NCBI GenBank assembly: GCA_900316005.1
Contig: ONBH01000010.1
Coordinates: 1 to 64,000 of the forward strand
Reading direction: 5' to 3'
Source: an uncultured Bacteroidales bacterium
GTDB lineage: Bacteria; Bacteroidota; Bacteroidia; Bacteroidales; Paludibacteraceae
Length of the DNA stretch: 64,000 bases
The number at the start of each line of letters is the position of its first letter. Position 1 is the first letter of the stretch. This document shows, piece by piece, positions 15,512 to 25,714 of this stretch. Position numbers and translations under genes: made by a program. The notes below the pieces were generated by a model. That model saw nothing but the letters and a program-made list of their open reading frames with translations, was not told the origin of the DNA and made no database searches.

Positions 15512-17041
15512 ATGAAAAAAATTTTCACAATCATCGCTGCCGCACTCATGATGTCGGCACAAGTATTTGCAGTCACCACGAAGGATGTCTGCGGCCAATT
15601 TAAGGGATTCCTACAGATTGGATGGGATCCTTATCCTGACAAAGTTATCTATCTGCTTCCGGGCGCAACGGAGAACACCGTTACGTTTGTACTGCCCGAT
15701 TTTACTTTTGGATCCGGCAAGTTAGGCAACATCGTGTTAACGAATCTGGCCGTAGATGCGACTGGCAAGCTCTCAATGGAGCCTACGACCATGTATCTGG
15801 ACACTCTGGAGTTGCGTGCACAGATTGCGGTATTGGAGTCGTATTTTGATGACTATGACAGCACCACGTATTATTCCGTTTTGTCGCCCGAAAGAGCACA
15901 AGTGACCTTATCCATCGGCGCCCCGACATTGGCGGAAGATATTATCGTTACGTTCGATGGTGCTGTAGTAAGCGGTCATAACTACGCTTTGCCGAACGGC
16001 GGTTTCGAAGGCAATTGGACCAATGGCGAGCCCGCCGGTTGGCACTCGTTCAACTCGGCTACCGGCCTGCTGGTAGATTTTGTCAAAGGTACCGACCAGT
16101 TCAAGCAATCAACCGTAGTTCGTCCCGGCACAAAAGGCAACTATAGCGCCCTGATATCTGCCAAGATGGCTGCAAATGTACCGGCAAACGGTAACTGCAC
16201 GAACGGCCAGATTAACGCCGGCTCGATGACAGCTGACGCTGCTGCAGACAACTACAACTTCTCCGATCCTACGAATGATGGCTTCAACACGCCGTTCAAC
16301 GGTCGTCCGGACTCGATTGCATTCTGGGTAAAATACCAGCCTGCCGACAAGAACCCCGCCAACGAGGTCAACAAGGCACGTATGCATACGGTCATTACCA
16401 CCAATGCCCGCTACCAGGATCCGGAGGCAACTGACTATTCGGAAGTCAAAGTGGCAACCGCCGCTATCAACTATGCCGCTACGTCTGATATGGGTTGGCA
16501 GCGTATCGCTGTGCCCTTCAACTACATTGACATCGAACGTGAACCTGCTTACATCCTCACCACCTTCACGACCAACCAGGTACCCGCCGGCGGTTCGTCA
16601 TCGAGAGGTAAGATGGATTCGCTGTATCTGGATGATGTAGAGCTGATTTACAACAAGACGCTGACTTCGTTCTCGATTAACGCTGATGAGTTGCTCTTCA
16701 ACGAGCATATCGCAAGCGTAGAAGAGACCTATTGCGACAGTTGCGCGGACTATATCGCAGCCGCTCAGGGTGTTTCGACGCAGACCTTTATCGGCTTTGA
16801 TGCTACCCATAAGTGCATTCATGTATATGTCATTGCCGATGATTTTGCACAGTCGGGCGCTTACCAGATGTACCGTATTGAGTTCAGCGACAGCGAGACC
16901 GATGACCTCGACCCCATTGTGGAAGGCATCGAGAACGTGCAGATGAATACCATCGACAGCGAGAAAGTGCTCATCAATGGCCAACTGTTCATCCGTCGTG
17001 GCGATATGTGGTTCAATGCTGCCGGCGTGAGAGTGATGTGA
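15512..17041 (+). CDS. Exported calycin-like/PCMD-like protein, paralogue of the preceding gene
   Basis: 509 residues. The signal peptide ends AQVFA. The layout is the same as the first half of the preceding protein (calycin-like about 20-130; PCMD-like about 150-380 with NGGFEGNWTNGEPAGWHSFN), but the stalk repeats are missing and an acidic linker leads straight to the tail KVLINGQLFIRRGDMWFNAA. It starts 24 bp after its neighbour and shares a nearly identical stretch of more than 50 bp with it (16371-16427 versus 13501-13557). A strong terminator follows. Likely surface-exposed substrate-binding partner of the receptor. Confidence 0.78.
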   Translation: MKKIFTIIAAALMMSAQVFAVTTKDVCGQFKGFLQIGWDPYPDKVIYLLPGATENTVTFVLPDFTFGSGKLGNIVLTNLAVDATGKLSMEPTTMYLDTLELRAQIAVLESYFDDYDSTTYYSVLSPERAQVTLSIGAPTLAEDIIVTFDGAVVSGHNYALPNGGFEGNWTNGEPAGWHSFNSATGLLVDFVKGTDQFKQSTVVRPGTKGNYSALISAKMAANVPANGNCTNGQINAGSMTADAAADNYNFSDPTNDGFNTPFNGRPDSIAFWVKYQPADKNPANEVNKARMHTVITTNARYQDPEATDYSEVKVATAAINYAATSDMGWQRIAVPFNYIDIEREPAYILTTFTTNQVPAGGSSSRGKMDSLYLDDVELIYNKTLTSFSINADELLFNEHIASVEETYCDSCADYIAAAQGVSTQTFIGFDATHKCIHVYVIADDFAQSGAYQMYRIEFSDSETDDLDPIVEGIENVQMNTIDSEKVLINGQLFIRRGDMWFNAAGVRVM

Positions 17042-17079
17042 TTTACAATTTAAGATTTAAAATTTAAAATTTAAAATTA
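17042..17079. repeat. Heptad array TTAAAAT
   Basis: Units TTACAAT, TTAAGAT and three TTAAAAT follow the stop codon directly, before the terminator. Confidence 0.75.
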
Positions 17080-17113
17080 GAGAAATCCTCGGTTTGGGGA
17101 TTTCTCTTTTTTT
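17080..17113 (+). terminator. Terminator of the receptor operon
   Basis: GAGAAATCC pairs with GGATTTCTC across an 8-10 nt loop and runs into CTTTTTTT. Confidence 0.85.
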
Positions 17114-17189
17114 GTGTGTTATACTCCGATACGATTATTAAGAATCAGTTACAACCTATTATCAAAAACACACGCGCGTATGTAAAAAA

Positions 17190-17221
17190 TTTGCGTATAT
17201 TAAATAATTTTATTAATTTTG
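17190..17221 (+). promoter_or_regulatory. Promoter of the 1301-residue exported protein
   Basis: TTTGC at 17190-17194 and TAATTTTG at 17214-17221. The leader of about 108 nt is AT-rich with no recognised RNA motif. Confidence 0.7.
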
Positions 17222-17335
17222 CACACTATTTTGGGGATATACAGAAACGATTCTTATGATTCATCTTAAAAATCGTATATTTTGTAAACTCCAAATAGCA
17301 AAAAAAAGTAACAAATAAATAGTGTAATATAAGAC

Positions 17336-20300
17336 ATGAAAAAACTTAACATTCTGACGCAAATTATTTTATTTGCAACCCTCTTAGCCTCTCCTGCATC
17401 CTATGCGCAAGAGCACTTGCCCCTATCCGGGAAATCCTACACCATTGGTAATGGAAGTGCCACCGACTGGACGCACAAATATGAGACCTTGTCGTTTGCC
17501 GGCATACCGGATAAACTATCGTTTAACTATGCCTATATTTATACGGCGCAGTCCAACATCGGTAACCCGACGCTGAATTTCTCCAGCCTATCGGCTTTTG
17601 CGCAAGCTATTTTAGGAATAGGTGGCTACAGCGATGCGCGCAAAGGTGTGGGCAACACGCATATGCTCTATATCGAAGAGAGTGCGGACGGAACGAACTG
17701 GACAACGATCTGGACCAATGATGATGCCACGGATAAAAACAGCCATCCGTCCGGTGATATTCAGCTGCAGAAATCGACACGTTATGTCCGTTTCCACCAC
17801 TCGTGTAACTTCAAAAACTCGTACACCGACATCCGCATTACGGAGTTGAAGTATCTGGAGGACCCGGATCCTGCACAGGTGGATTTCGGTACTGCAGTCA
17901 TCAATACGGGCGAGGTGACCAAGACATCGTTGCTGAACTGGTGTAACATTGCTCCGCTGACTGTCAGCAGTTCCAACCCGCGCTTTACGGTTAGTCCTAC
18001 CGGTTTCGGTGCGATAGATACCTATGGTTCACAGGTTCTCGACATCGCCTACACGCATACCAATGAAGCCGGTAGCCACGAAGGTGACATCACCATCACC
18101 AACGGCACATACACCAAGACGATTCATGTGACGGCTACTACGACCAAGCGTCCGCAGACCATCACCTGGAATACGGATCTGGCTTCTACGGGCTTTGCCA
18201 TGAATATCGGAGAACAATATCCCGACTACGGAGCCGTGCCGGAGATAGCAACCGCTACCAGCGGAGGACGTATTACCTATACATCGGATAACCCGCAGCT
18301 AATAGAGGTGATAGCCGATACCGCATTGTTAGCCAAGGCGGTAGGCACCGTAAATATCACGGCTTACCAAGCCGGCGATGGTGAATATCAGGCCATAAGC
18401 GACACCAAGGCATTTATCGTAACTCCGCTGCAGAAGCAGTCCATTATTTGGGACCAGAATCTCTATGGGCTTCTTACGACCAGCGATCCTATCGTGCTGA
18501 CGGCAACGGCCACCAGCGGCGGAGCGATTGTCTATACCTCTGCTGACGAAAGCGTAGTGACGGTTAACGGTAATGTGCTGACAGTCGTAGGTGAAGGTGA
18601 GACGTATGTTACCGCTACCCAAGCCGGATTTGTGGATGCAAACGAGATTGAATGGCTTGCCGTGTCGCAAAATAACTATGTGGTTGTCCGCAATCCGGCT
18701 TCGCAATGTAATGGCATGGCTCTTTCGCAAAGCACTCTGACACTGAATGGCAGTAAGAGAAGCCAGGATTATAACTTATCCGGCATTCCGGCCACACTGA
18801 CCTTTACTGCCAAACATGGCACCAAGAATACCAGCTCGTGGGGTAGTGCGACGTATTCCGCCCTGATCGTAGAGCAGTATGCGTACATCAATAATCTATG
18901 GGATTGGCACCAGGTATATAACCAAGTAGTGGGAACCGGCGATACGCAATCCGGCAATATTACCCTGGACGAGACGACTACGAAGCTGCGTTTCCGTACC
19001 CTGGAGACCGGTACCGACCATACTATCAGCAACATCCGCGTTACGCGCAGTAAATTCATGCGTTCGGACGTAACGGAAATCGATGAAAACATTGAGGCGA
19101 ATGCCACCTGGCAAAAGACCATTACCATCAGTCACTCCAATATCGACCTGATGACCGTGATGAGCAGCCAGGGAATCATGGATATCAATGTCAACACCCT
19201 GGGCGAAGGATGCGATGACTACAGCGATGACGCCTTTACCGTATCGTTCACGCCGACCGAGAAATATATCGAGTATCTCGATACTATCATCGTTACCGAC
19301 CAGAAAGCTCAGCCGACGGTTATTGAGATTCCCGTGCGTCTGTATTCGCAGGGCTTGAACCAAGTCATCAATGACTTCCAGTTGCCGGCATCCTGCCTGA
19401 CGACCGACACCATAGCGCCTTTCCACGCTACGGCAACAAGCGGTCTGGAGGTTGTTTACCTCAGTTCGGACAGCAGCATCGCTTACGTGGACGAGAACAA
19501 GCAGCTGATCATCCTGGCAGCCGGCACGGTTACTATCACCGCTTATCAGGCAGGCGACGCCCGTTATGAAGCTGCATCGGATGCCAAGACCATCACGATT
19601 CAACTTACGCCGACAACGATTCAAACGGCACCAACGGCTTCGCAGATAGCAGCCGGACAAGCCTTAGCAGACTCTAAACTCACGGGCGGTGTGGCCTCGG
19701 TGGAAGGTTCATTCGCATGGCAAGCCCCCGAGACTATTCCGGAGGCAGGCGAACAGACCTATACCGTCGTCTTCACACCGACAAACGCAGCCATCTATGC
19801 GAGCGCTACGACTGACGTTACCGTGCATGTTGAGAATGGTCAAATCGCTCAGACCATCACCTGGGAGGATGTGTTCCCCGAGTTGTTCTACTATGGTATG
19901 AGTTTCGAAATGACGGCTACCGCTTCGTCTGAGCTGCCGGTTGTATATACCTCGTCGGATGAGAGTATCGCCCGCGTAGAAGGTTCAACTCTCTACCCCC
20001 TGGCAGCCGGAACGGTAACCATCACGGCATCCGAGGCCGGTAATGCGTTCTACTTCGCTGCCGAGCCGGTCGAGAAACAAGTAGTCGTTTCGCCGATTCC
20101 GACCACCTATGGCGAGTATCAGGCATCGTTCTGCGAGGGTGACTCGGTCGAGTTCGAAGGCAAATGGTATGCCGCCACGACCCAAGAGAACGTGACGGTA
20201 GCGGCGAAGAATATCTACGGAGGCGACTCCATCGTGACGTTCACCGCAACGCAGCTGCCGCGTCATTTCTTTGCAGAGGACACCACCATTACCATGGATG

Positions 20301-21241
20301 AGCCGCTCACATGGCGCGAGCAGGAGTACGGCCTCCTGACACCGGGTGCTTACACGCTGTATGACTCGCTTCAAAACATCGAAGGTTGCGACTCAGTCTA
20401 TGCACTCAACCTCACCGTAGAGGCTATTGATTACCTTATTCAGGAAGTTACTACAGTCTGCCAAAACGAGCAGAGTGGCTGGCGCAACAGAACGCTGCCT
20501 ACCGACGAAGCCGGTACATTCGTACTGTACGACTCGCTGCTGTCGCAGTATGGCATGGATTCGGTATATGAACTGACGCTGACCGTCTATCCGTCGTACG
20601 CGTTTGAAGATGAAGCGCGCGCCGTATATGTAGGTCTGCCCGGCGAATGGCGAGAGATAGACCTGAGCGTACTGCCGGTAGGCGATACCGTCCTGACGAA
20701 AGCATATAGCACCATTATGGGCTGTGACTCTGTCTATACGATGCACCTGACGGTCAACGAAGCACCGGCGACCTATGGCGTTGATTCGATTTACATCTGT
20801 GGCAGAGGCGAGGTAACATTCTACGATGACGTAGCCTACACCAAACCGAGCAAAACGCCGCTCACGGTGACCTTGAGTATTCCGAATCATTTTGGCGGTG
20901 ACTCCATCGTAGAGCTGTGGGTACTGGCATCGAACAAGTACGATATGAGTTTCTCGAAAGAGATTATCGAAGGAAGCGAGGAAGAATGGCAAGGTATCGA
21001 CCTAAGCCAGTTGCCTGTGGGCGACACCACACTCGTCGTGATCTACACCACGGTACACGGCTGCGATTCTACCTATACCCTCAATCTGACCATCAGACCC
21101 AGAGCTATCACGACGGCATTGGAAGAGGCTGACGATGTTCAGGAGGATAAGCCCTTCAAGTTCTTCCGCAACGGGCAGATGTACATCCGCAAGAACGGAG
21201 AACTATATAACCTACAGGGTGTCAAGGTTGATGAAGAGTAA
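17336..21241 (+). CDS. Very large exported multi-domain protein with Ig-like and stalk repeats
   Basis: 1301 residues. The signal peptide ends PASYAQEH. The N-terminal 160 residues form a discoidin-like beta region (YIEESADGTNWTTIW). Several bacterial Ig-like/MBG units follow (ATSGGRITYTSDNPQLIEV; ITAYQAGDARYEAASDAKTI), with a second copy of the N-terminal-type domain at about 460-590. From about 920 come the GCDSVY stalk repeats also found in the protein at 12710. The end is the shared tail (KFFRNGQMYIRKNGELYNLQ). It has its own promoter and a strong terminator. Probably a surface adhesin or glycan-binding protein; no catalytic motif seen. Confidence 0.8.
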   Translation: MKKLNILTQIILFATLLASPASYAQEHLPLSGKSYTIGNGSATDWTHKYETLSFAGIPDKLSFNYAYIYTAQSNIGNPTLNFSSLSAFAQAILGIGGYSDARKGVGNTHMLYIEESADGTNWTTIWTNDDATDKNSHPSGDIQLQKSTRYVRFHHSCNFKNSYTDIRITELKYLEDPDPAQVDFGTAVINTGEVTKTSLLNWCNIAPLTVSSSNPRFTVSPTGFGAIDTYGSQVLDIAYTHTNEAGSHEGDITITNGTYTKTIHVTATTTKRPQTITWNTDLASTGFAMNIGEQYPDYGAVPEIATATSGGRITYTSDNPQLIEVIADTALLAKAVGTVNITAYQAGDGEYQAISDTKAFIVTPLQKQSIIWDQNLYGLLTTSDPIVLTATATSGGAIVYTSADESVVTVNGNVLTVVGEGETYVTATQAGFVDANEIEWLAVSQNNYVVVRNPASQCNGMALSQSTLTLNGSKRSQDYNLSGIPATLTFTAKHGTKNTSSWGSATYSALIVEQYAYINNLWDWHQVYNQVVGTGDTQSGNITLDETTTKLRFRTLETGTDHTISNIRVTRSKFMRSDVTEIDENIEANATWQKTITISHSNIDLMTVMSSQGIMDINVNTLGEGCDDYSDDAFTVSFTPTEKYIEYLDTIIVTDQKAQPTVIEIPVRLYSQGLNQVINDFQLPASCLTTDTIAPFHATATSGLEVVYLSSDSSIAYVDENKQLIILAAGTVTITAYQAGDARYEAASDAKTITIQLTPTTIQTAPTASQIAAGQALADSKLTGGVASVEGSFAWQAPETIPEAGEQTYTVVFTPTNAAIYASATTDVTVHVENGQIAQTITWEDVFPELFYYGMSFEMTATASSELPVVYTSSDESIARVEGSTLYPLAAGTVTITASEAGNAFYFAAEPVEKQVVVSPIPTTYGEYQASFCEGDSVEFEGKWYAATTQENVTVAAKNIYGGDSIVTFTATQLPRHFFAEDTTITMDEPLTWREQEYGLLTPGAYTLYDSLQNIEGCDSVYALNLTVEAIDYLIQEVTTVCQNEQSGWRNRTLPTDEAGTFVLYDSLLSQYGMDSVYELTLTVYPSYAFEDEARAVYVGLPGEWREIDLSVLPVGDTVLTKAYSTIMGCDSVYTMHLTVNEAPATYGVDSIYICGRGEVTFYDDVAYTKPSKTPLTVTLSIPNHFGGDSIVELWVLASNKYDMSFSKEIIEGSEEEWQGIDLSQLPVGDTTLVVIYTTVHGCDSTYTLNLTIRPRAITTALEEADDVQEDKPFKFFRNGQMYIRKNGELYNLQGVKVDEE

Positions 21242-21274
21242 TCGTTTACCGTAAACAACGCCAACGTAAAATGA

Positions 21275-21307
21275 AAAAATCGCCTCTGTCAAGGGGCGAT
21301 TTTTTTC
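21275..21307 (+). terminator. Intrinsic terminator
   Basis: AATCGCC pairs with GGGCGATT and is followed by a run of T, 34 bp after the stop of the large exported protein. A-rich sequence on the other side could also serve the convergent DUF819 gene. Confidence 0.85.
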
Positions 21308-21319
21308 CTATACCATTAT

Positions 21320-21366
21320 CGAACCGTTTTCGAACCGTTTTCGAACCGTTTTCGAACCGTTTTCGA
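21320..21366. repeat. Short tandem array, period 11
   Basis: Four and a half nearly perfect units of CGAACCGTTTT, just before the end of the DUF819 gene. Confidence 0.9.
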
Positions 21367-21374
21367 GAGCACAA

Positions 21375-22556
21375 TTATCCGAGCATACGCAAGAAGCCGA
21401 AAATGGCGACACCCAAATAGGTACCCAGGGCGTAGCCGACAAGGCCGATGACAATACCGGAGATGAGCACTTTCTTATTCTGCATCGCACCAACAACGGG
21501 CGGGACAAAAGGCGGCGAACAGAGTAGAGCGACCTGACTGACACAGAACAGGTCACCACTGACGTGCGCAATACGGCAGAAGATAAGATGCAACACCGCC
21601 GAGAGAACCATTACCCAGCAGACAAACATACCAATGGTAAGCGAACCGCCATTCACGCTGTGGATATCAAAGAGCGAGGCGACAATGACCGAGAAGATGA
21701 GGATGAAGAACATACCTAACTCAAATGTCTTGGGCAACTCGCGGACTTTCTTGAAGAACGAAGCGATAATCGAAAGCGTCGTGATGGTCAGGATGATAAC
21801 GAGTTCGTTGAGCTTGCCGGTCAAGAGCAACGCCAAACCGGCTGCGATCGCGAGGAACAGCACACTCAGGCCTAAGCCCAGGAACATGCCGCCTACACTC
21901 TTCTTGCGGAACATACCCTTGTAATCCTCCACATCCATGGTCTGCACGGGTTCGTCGTGGCGTCCGCGGCGCGTGACGTCCTGATAGGGCAGAATCTTTC
22001 GGAAGACCTTAAAACCGCCGCCGATAATAAAGAATATATAAGGTGTGGTCAAAACCATCTCAAAGGCGAGAACGATTGCCATCGTTGTCTTATCTACACG
22101 CAATGAAGAACCGAGGGCGTTGAAGTTCATGGTGCCGCCGGTATAGATACCCGTCATCATGGCGCAGACCTTGTCAAACTCCTCGATGCCACGGTTGCGG
22201 AAGATGAAATACCCGCTGACGATAGCCACGATAACTGCCGTCAGACCGCCTACGAGCGACCAGATGGTCTTGGGCAGGGCTTTGGTCCAGAGTTTGAAGT
22301 CGCAGTTGAAAAGCATCAGGGGAATTGCCAGGGGAACGGTAATGGACATCAGCAACGATTGCAGCTTGCTAAACGAGGCAGCCTCTGTCGTACCGGGCTC
22401 AAAATGCACAAAGCCCGTCAGGGCAAACAGGATACCGATGGCATAAGCCATGACCACGGTGCCGGTCTTCTGCGCCCAGGTCCAGCGTTTGAAACTCTCG
22501 ATAATCAGTACCGGAATCAGTACATACAAGGCGATGATAAGGTAAACACGTAGCAT
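21375..22556 (-). CDS. DUF819 family integral membrane protein
   Basis: 393 residues with about ten or eleven hydrophobic helices and hallmark stretches of the DUF819 (YjcL-like) family: AIPLMLFNCDFKLW, MTGIYTGGTMNFNALGSSL, and the C-terminal VALLCSPPFVPPVVGAMQNK. The family is inner-membrane and presumed to transport, possibly related to sodium-coupled carriers; substrate unknown. Its start is 62 bp downstream of the acyltransferase gene on the same strand, so the two are probably co-transcribed from the promoter at 23657-23688. Length is normal for the family. Confidence 0.88.
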   Translation of the reverse strand: MLRVYLIIALYVLIPVLIIESFKRWTWAQKTGTVVMAYAIGILFALTGFVHFEPGTTEAASFSKLQSLLMSITVPLAIPLMLFNCDFKLWTKALPKTIWSLVGGLTAVIVAIVSGYFIFRNRGIEEFDKVCAMMTGIYTGGTMNFNALGSSLRVDKTTMAIVLAFEMVLTTPYIFFIIGGGFKVFRKILPYQDVTRRGRHDEPVQTMDVEDYKGMFRKKSVGGMFLGLGLSVLFLAIAAGLALLLTGKLNELVIILTITTLSIIASFFKKVRELPKTFELGMFFILIFSVIVASLFDIHSVNGGSLTIGMFVCWVMVLSAVLHLIFCRIAHVSGDLFCVSQVALLCSPPFVPPVVGAMQNKKVLISGIVIGLVGYALGTYLGVAIFGFLRMLG

Positions 22557-22557
22557 A

Positions 22558-22615
22558 TTGACGATTTGACGATTTACAATTTGACGATTTACAATTTACG
22601 ATTTATTGGACGATT
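22558..22615. repeat. Short tandem array with GACGATT/TTACAAT units
   Basis: Alternating TGACGATT and TACAATT units fill the spacer between the DUF819 and acyltransferase genes. Confidence 0.75.
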
Positions 22616-22617
22616 TG

Positions 22618-23628
22618 CTAATTTTCGATTTTAAGTCTTCGGATCTGGTATAGATATTCCTGGAAGCCCATCCAGGGGAGGAGCATCGTAAAGAGGCTAA
22701 GAGGGATGAGCAGGAAATGCAGCACAAACTGAACGGAGTTGTGGAAAGCGGGGTCTTTGACGGTGCGGCGCACGTAAATCATGAGCGCCCAGAGGGGGAT
22801 AGTCAGTGCAGCGCAGAGCACAAAGAGCGGTGCTGTCAGTATGAGTCCGGCCAGGCGGATCGGACGCGGTACGTGCCGTTTCTTCATACGGTCAAAGGGT
22901 GCTGGCGGATTGGCGCTGAGGCGTGCCCAGTTCTCTTCGTAATGCTCGTCGTCGGGCACCCAGAGGAAACTATGGCGCATATGCTCCGTCAGTTCATCGC
23001 GCAGGGCAAGGATGAGGTGGGGCTGGTCCATCTCGGGATGCTGACGTACGTATTCGGTCACGTTGATAGGTTCGCCCACATTGACCGTGAGGTCATCCCA
23101 GAGATGGAAATAATCGCCGTACTCCAGGCCGACAGGCACGATATAAACGGGTTTTTGGGTGCCGAATTCTTCGTTGGCGCGCAGCGCGATGCGGAAGATG
23201 CCTTTCGCCAAGGGCAAGAGCGAATGTTTTGGGCGATGCGTACCCTCGGGCAGGATGCAGAACTTGACACCATGCCGGAGCGTTTCTATGGCTTTGTCTT
23301 CGGTCTCGTTGTTGTGGAGCACCTCGGCAGCTCCGTCCCGCATGCGGCGGATGGGCATGATCTTGAGCCAACGTAGGATGGCAGCCTGTTTGGGTTTGCG
23401 GAAGATATCGGCGCGTGCGACAAAGACTTTGCGTTCCATCTTGAGCCCGAGCACCGCCAAGGCATCGTTGAGCGCGTTGGTATGATTGGGCGCAAAGATG
23501 ACAGCTCCGTCTTCGGGAATACGCTCGAGGCCTACCTGCTGAAAGCGACGATAGGAACGACGAAAGAGCCATTCCTGCATCGGTCGCAAGAATTCGTATA
23601 ACTTATCTTTTTCGTATATCTCAGCCAT
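22618..23628 (-). CDS. PlsC-type phospholipid/glycerol acyltransferase
   Basis: 336 residues from ATG 23628; an earlier start would fall in the promoter. The acyltransferase motif NHTNALND (NHx4D) lies at about residues 48-55 and the second motif PEGTHRPKHSLLPLAKG near 123-140. A downstream hydrophobic pair of helices (LILTAPLFVLCAALTIPLW) anchors it to the inner membrane. It would transfer acyl chains to lysophosphatidate or a related lipid. First gene of a probable two-gene operon with DUF819. Confidence 0.87.
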   Translation of the reverse strand: MAEIYEKDKLYEFLRPMQEWLFRRSYRRFQQVGLERIPEDGAVIFAPNHTNALNDALAVLGLKMERKVFVARADIFRKPKQAAILRWLKIMPIRRMRDGAAEVLHNNETEDKAIETLRHGVKFCILPEGTHRPKHSLLPLAKGIFRIALRANEEFGTQKPVYIVPVGLEYGDYFHLWDDLTVNVGEPINVTEYVRQHPEMDQPHLILALRDELTEHMRHSFLWVPDDEHYEENWARLSANPPAPFDRMKKRHVPRPIRLAGLILTAPLFVLCAALTIPLWALMIYVRRTVKDPAFHNSVQFVLHFLLIPLSLFTMLLPWMGFQEYLYQIRRLKIEN

Positions 23629-23656
23629 AGATGCAATTGGTATCAAAAAAAGCCTG

Positions 23657-23688
23657 CAAAGATACAAAAATAATCTGATATACGCAAA
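23657..23688 (-). promoter_or_regulatory. Promoter of the acyltransferase operon
   Basis: On the minus strand TATCTTTG (23664-23657) with TTTGC (23688-23684) upstream. The start codon at 23628 lies about 30 bp downstream. AATGAATAAT-type heptads occupy 23697-23750. Confidence 0.75.
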
Positions 23689-23783
23689 TTTTTTTTAATG
23701 AATAATGAAAAAATCGTGCCATTTGGCTAAGAATAATGGATAATGAATATCTGTTTTTTTTAACGAAAGACGGTATGACGACA

Positions 23784-23813
23784 TAAAAAAAGAGACCACG
23801 AGGGTCTCTTTTC
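23784..23813 (-). terminator. Terminator of gapA
   Basis: AGAGACC pairs with GGTCTCT over a 4-nt loop, with T-runs on both sides. It lies 26 bp after the gapA stop. Confidence 0.85.
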
Positions 23814-23838
23814 TGGCGTTGGCCGTTGGTTTTGGCTA

Positions 23839-24888
<1,050 letters not shown>

Positions 24889-24900
24889 TCAAATCGGGTG

Positions 24901-24934
24901 CAAAGTTACACATTTTTCTTAATATGTGCAAATA
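24901..24934 (-). promoter_or_regulatory. Promoter of gapA
   Basis: Minus-strand TAACTTTG at 24908-24901 with TTTGC at 24934-24930; leader about 45 nt. Confidence 0.75.
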
Positions 24935-24992
24935 AATTTATCTTTTGTCAGGTGAGATTGTCATTTTTTTGCATTTTGGGCGTGTTTGAGAG

Positions 24993-25424
24993 CTATTTTC
25001 TGCCAAAATCAGCGGGAATCTCACCCCAGATGGACGTTTCCCATTTGAGTAATGGTGTAGTCCATGTGTTTTGCAAAAGCCACGCCTCTGCCTTACGGAC
25101 GGTGAGCAAAAGGTCTTGATTGGCAGCAGTCCATTCGATTTTGCTCTTGCACTTACGTTGCCTTACCCAAGCGAGGGCGGTGACGCTATCGGTATAGATA
25201 GGCCAGGGGAGGTTATGTTTCTTGAGGTACGCCAGTCCTAAGACGAGTGCGAGGAATTCACCGATATTATTGGTACCCTGCACATAGGGTCCACGGTGGA
25301 AGACCTCGGTGCCGGTGCCGGCAATGACGCCGCGGAACTCCATGATACCGGGATTGCCGGAACATGCTGCATCTACTGCCAATGCCGGCAGCTGCGGATG
25401 CAACATATTTGGTGAGATAGCCAT
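24993..25424 (-). CDS. Ribonuclease H-like protein
   Basis: 143 residues. The RNase H acidic residues are visible: Asp18 in VDAACSGNPG, Glu56 in NNIGEFLAL, Asp79 in YTDSVTAL and a C-terminal Asp in IPADFGRK. It would cleave the RNA strand of RNA-DNA hybrids. It lacks the N-terminal caulimovirus/viroplasmin domain found in many Bacteroidota RNase H proteins. It lies 113 bp downstream of tRNA-Arg on the same strand, and no other promoter is obvious, so the two may be co-transcribed. Confidence 0.88.
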   Translation of the reverse strand: MAISPNMLHPQLPALAVDAACSGNPGIMEFRGVIAGTGTEVFHRGPYVQGTNNIGEFLALVLGLAYLKKHNLPWPIYTDSVTALAWVRQRKCKSKIEWTAANQDLLLTVRKAEAWLLQNTWTTPLLKWETSIWGEIPADFGRK

Positions 25425-25537
25425 ATCTTTCTTCTATGGGGTTCCCAAAAATCTGTCGATTTTAGGGGAGAGGAGGAAGAGCGAAGCGCTTCAAGCCGCA
25501 TGGCGGCTTCATTTAGCGGAGTTTCTTCCGACGACTG

Positions 25538-25609
25538 TAGCCCCGCCGGGAATCGAACCCGGATCTAAAGTTTAGGAAACTCGTATTCTATCCATTGAAC
25601 TACAAGGCC
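25538..25609 (-). tRNA. tRNA-Arg (anticodon CCU)
   Basis: Minus strand 25609 to 25538 folds as a 72-nt cloverleaf: acceptor GGCCTTG with CGGGGCT (G-U pairs included), D-stem GTTC/GAAT, anticodon loop TTCCTAA giving CCU (reads AGG), T-arm CCGGG-TTCGATT-CCCGG, and A73. CCA is not encoded. The top pair of the anticodon stem is mismatched. Confidence 0.93.
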
Positions 25610-25624
25610 TCACAATTGCGGGTG

Positions 25625-25656
25625 CAAAGGTACTGCTTTTTTTTGGAATACGCAAA
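25625..25656 (-). promoter_or_regulatory. Promoter of tRNA-Arg
   Basis: Minus-strand TACCTTTG at 25632-25625 and TTTGC at 25656-25652, starting transcription a few bases before the tRNA. Confidence 0.75.
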
Positions 25657-25666
25657 TATTTAGGCA

Positions 25667-25696
25667 CAAAAAAGAGACCCGAAGGCCTCTTTTTTG
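25667..25696 (-). terminator. Terminator of the repetitive exported protein gene
   Basis: AGAG-ACC-CGAA-GGC-CTCT hairpin with A-run and T-run flanks, 19 bp after the stop of the 25715-29539 gene. Confidence 0.8.
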
Positions 25697-25714
25697 TTAT
25701 TTAGCTGTTTCGAC

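Noticed and set aside
21320..21366. Possible CRISPR array
   Set aside because: Units of 11 bp are directly adjacent without spacers, and no cas gene is near. The other short arrays fail for the same reason.
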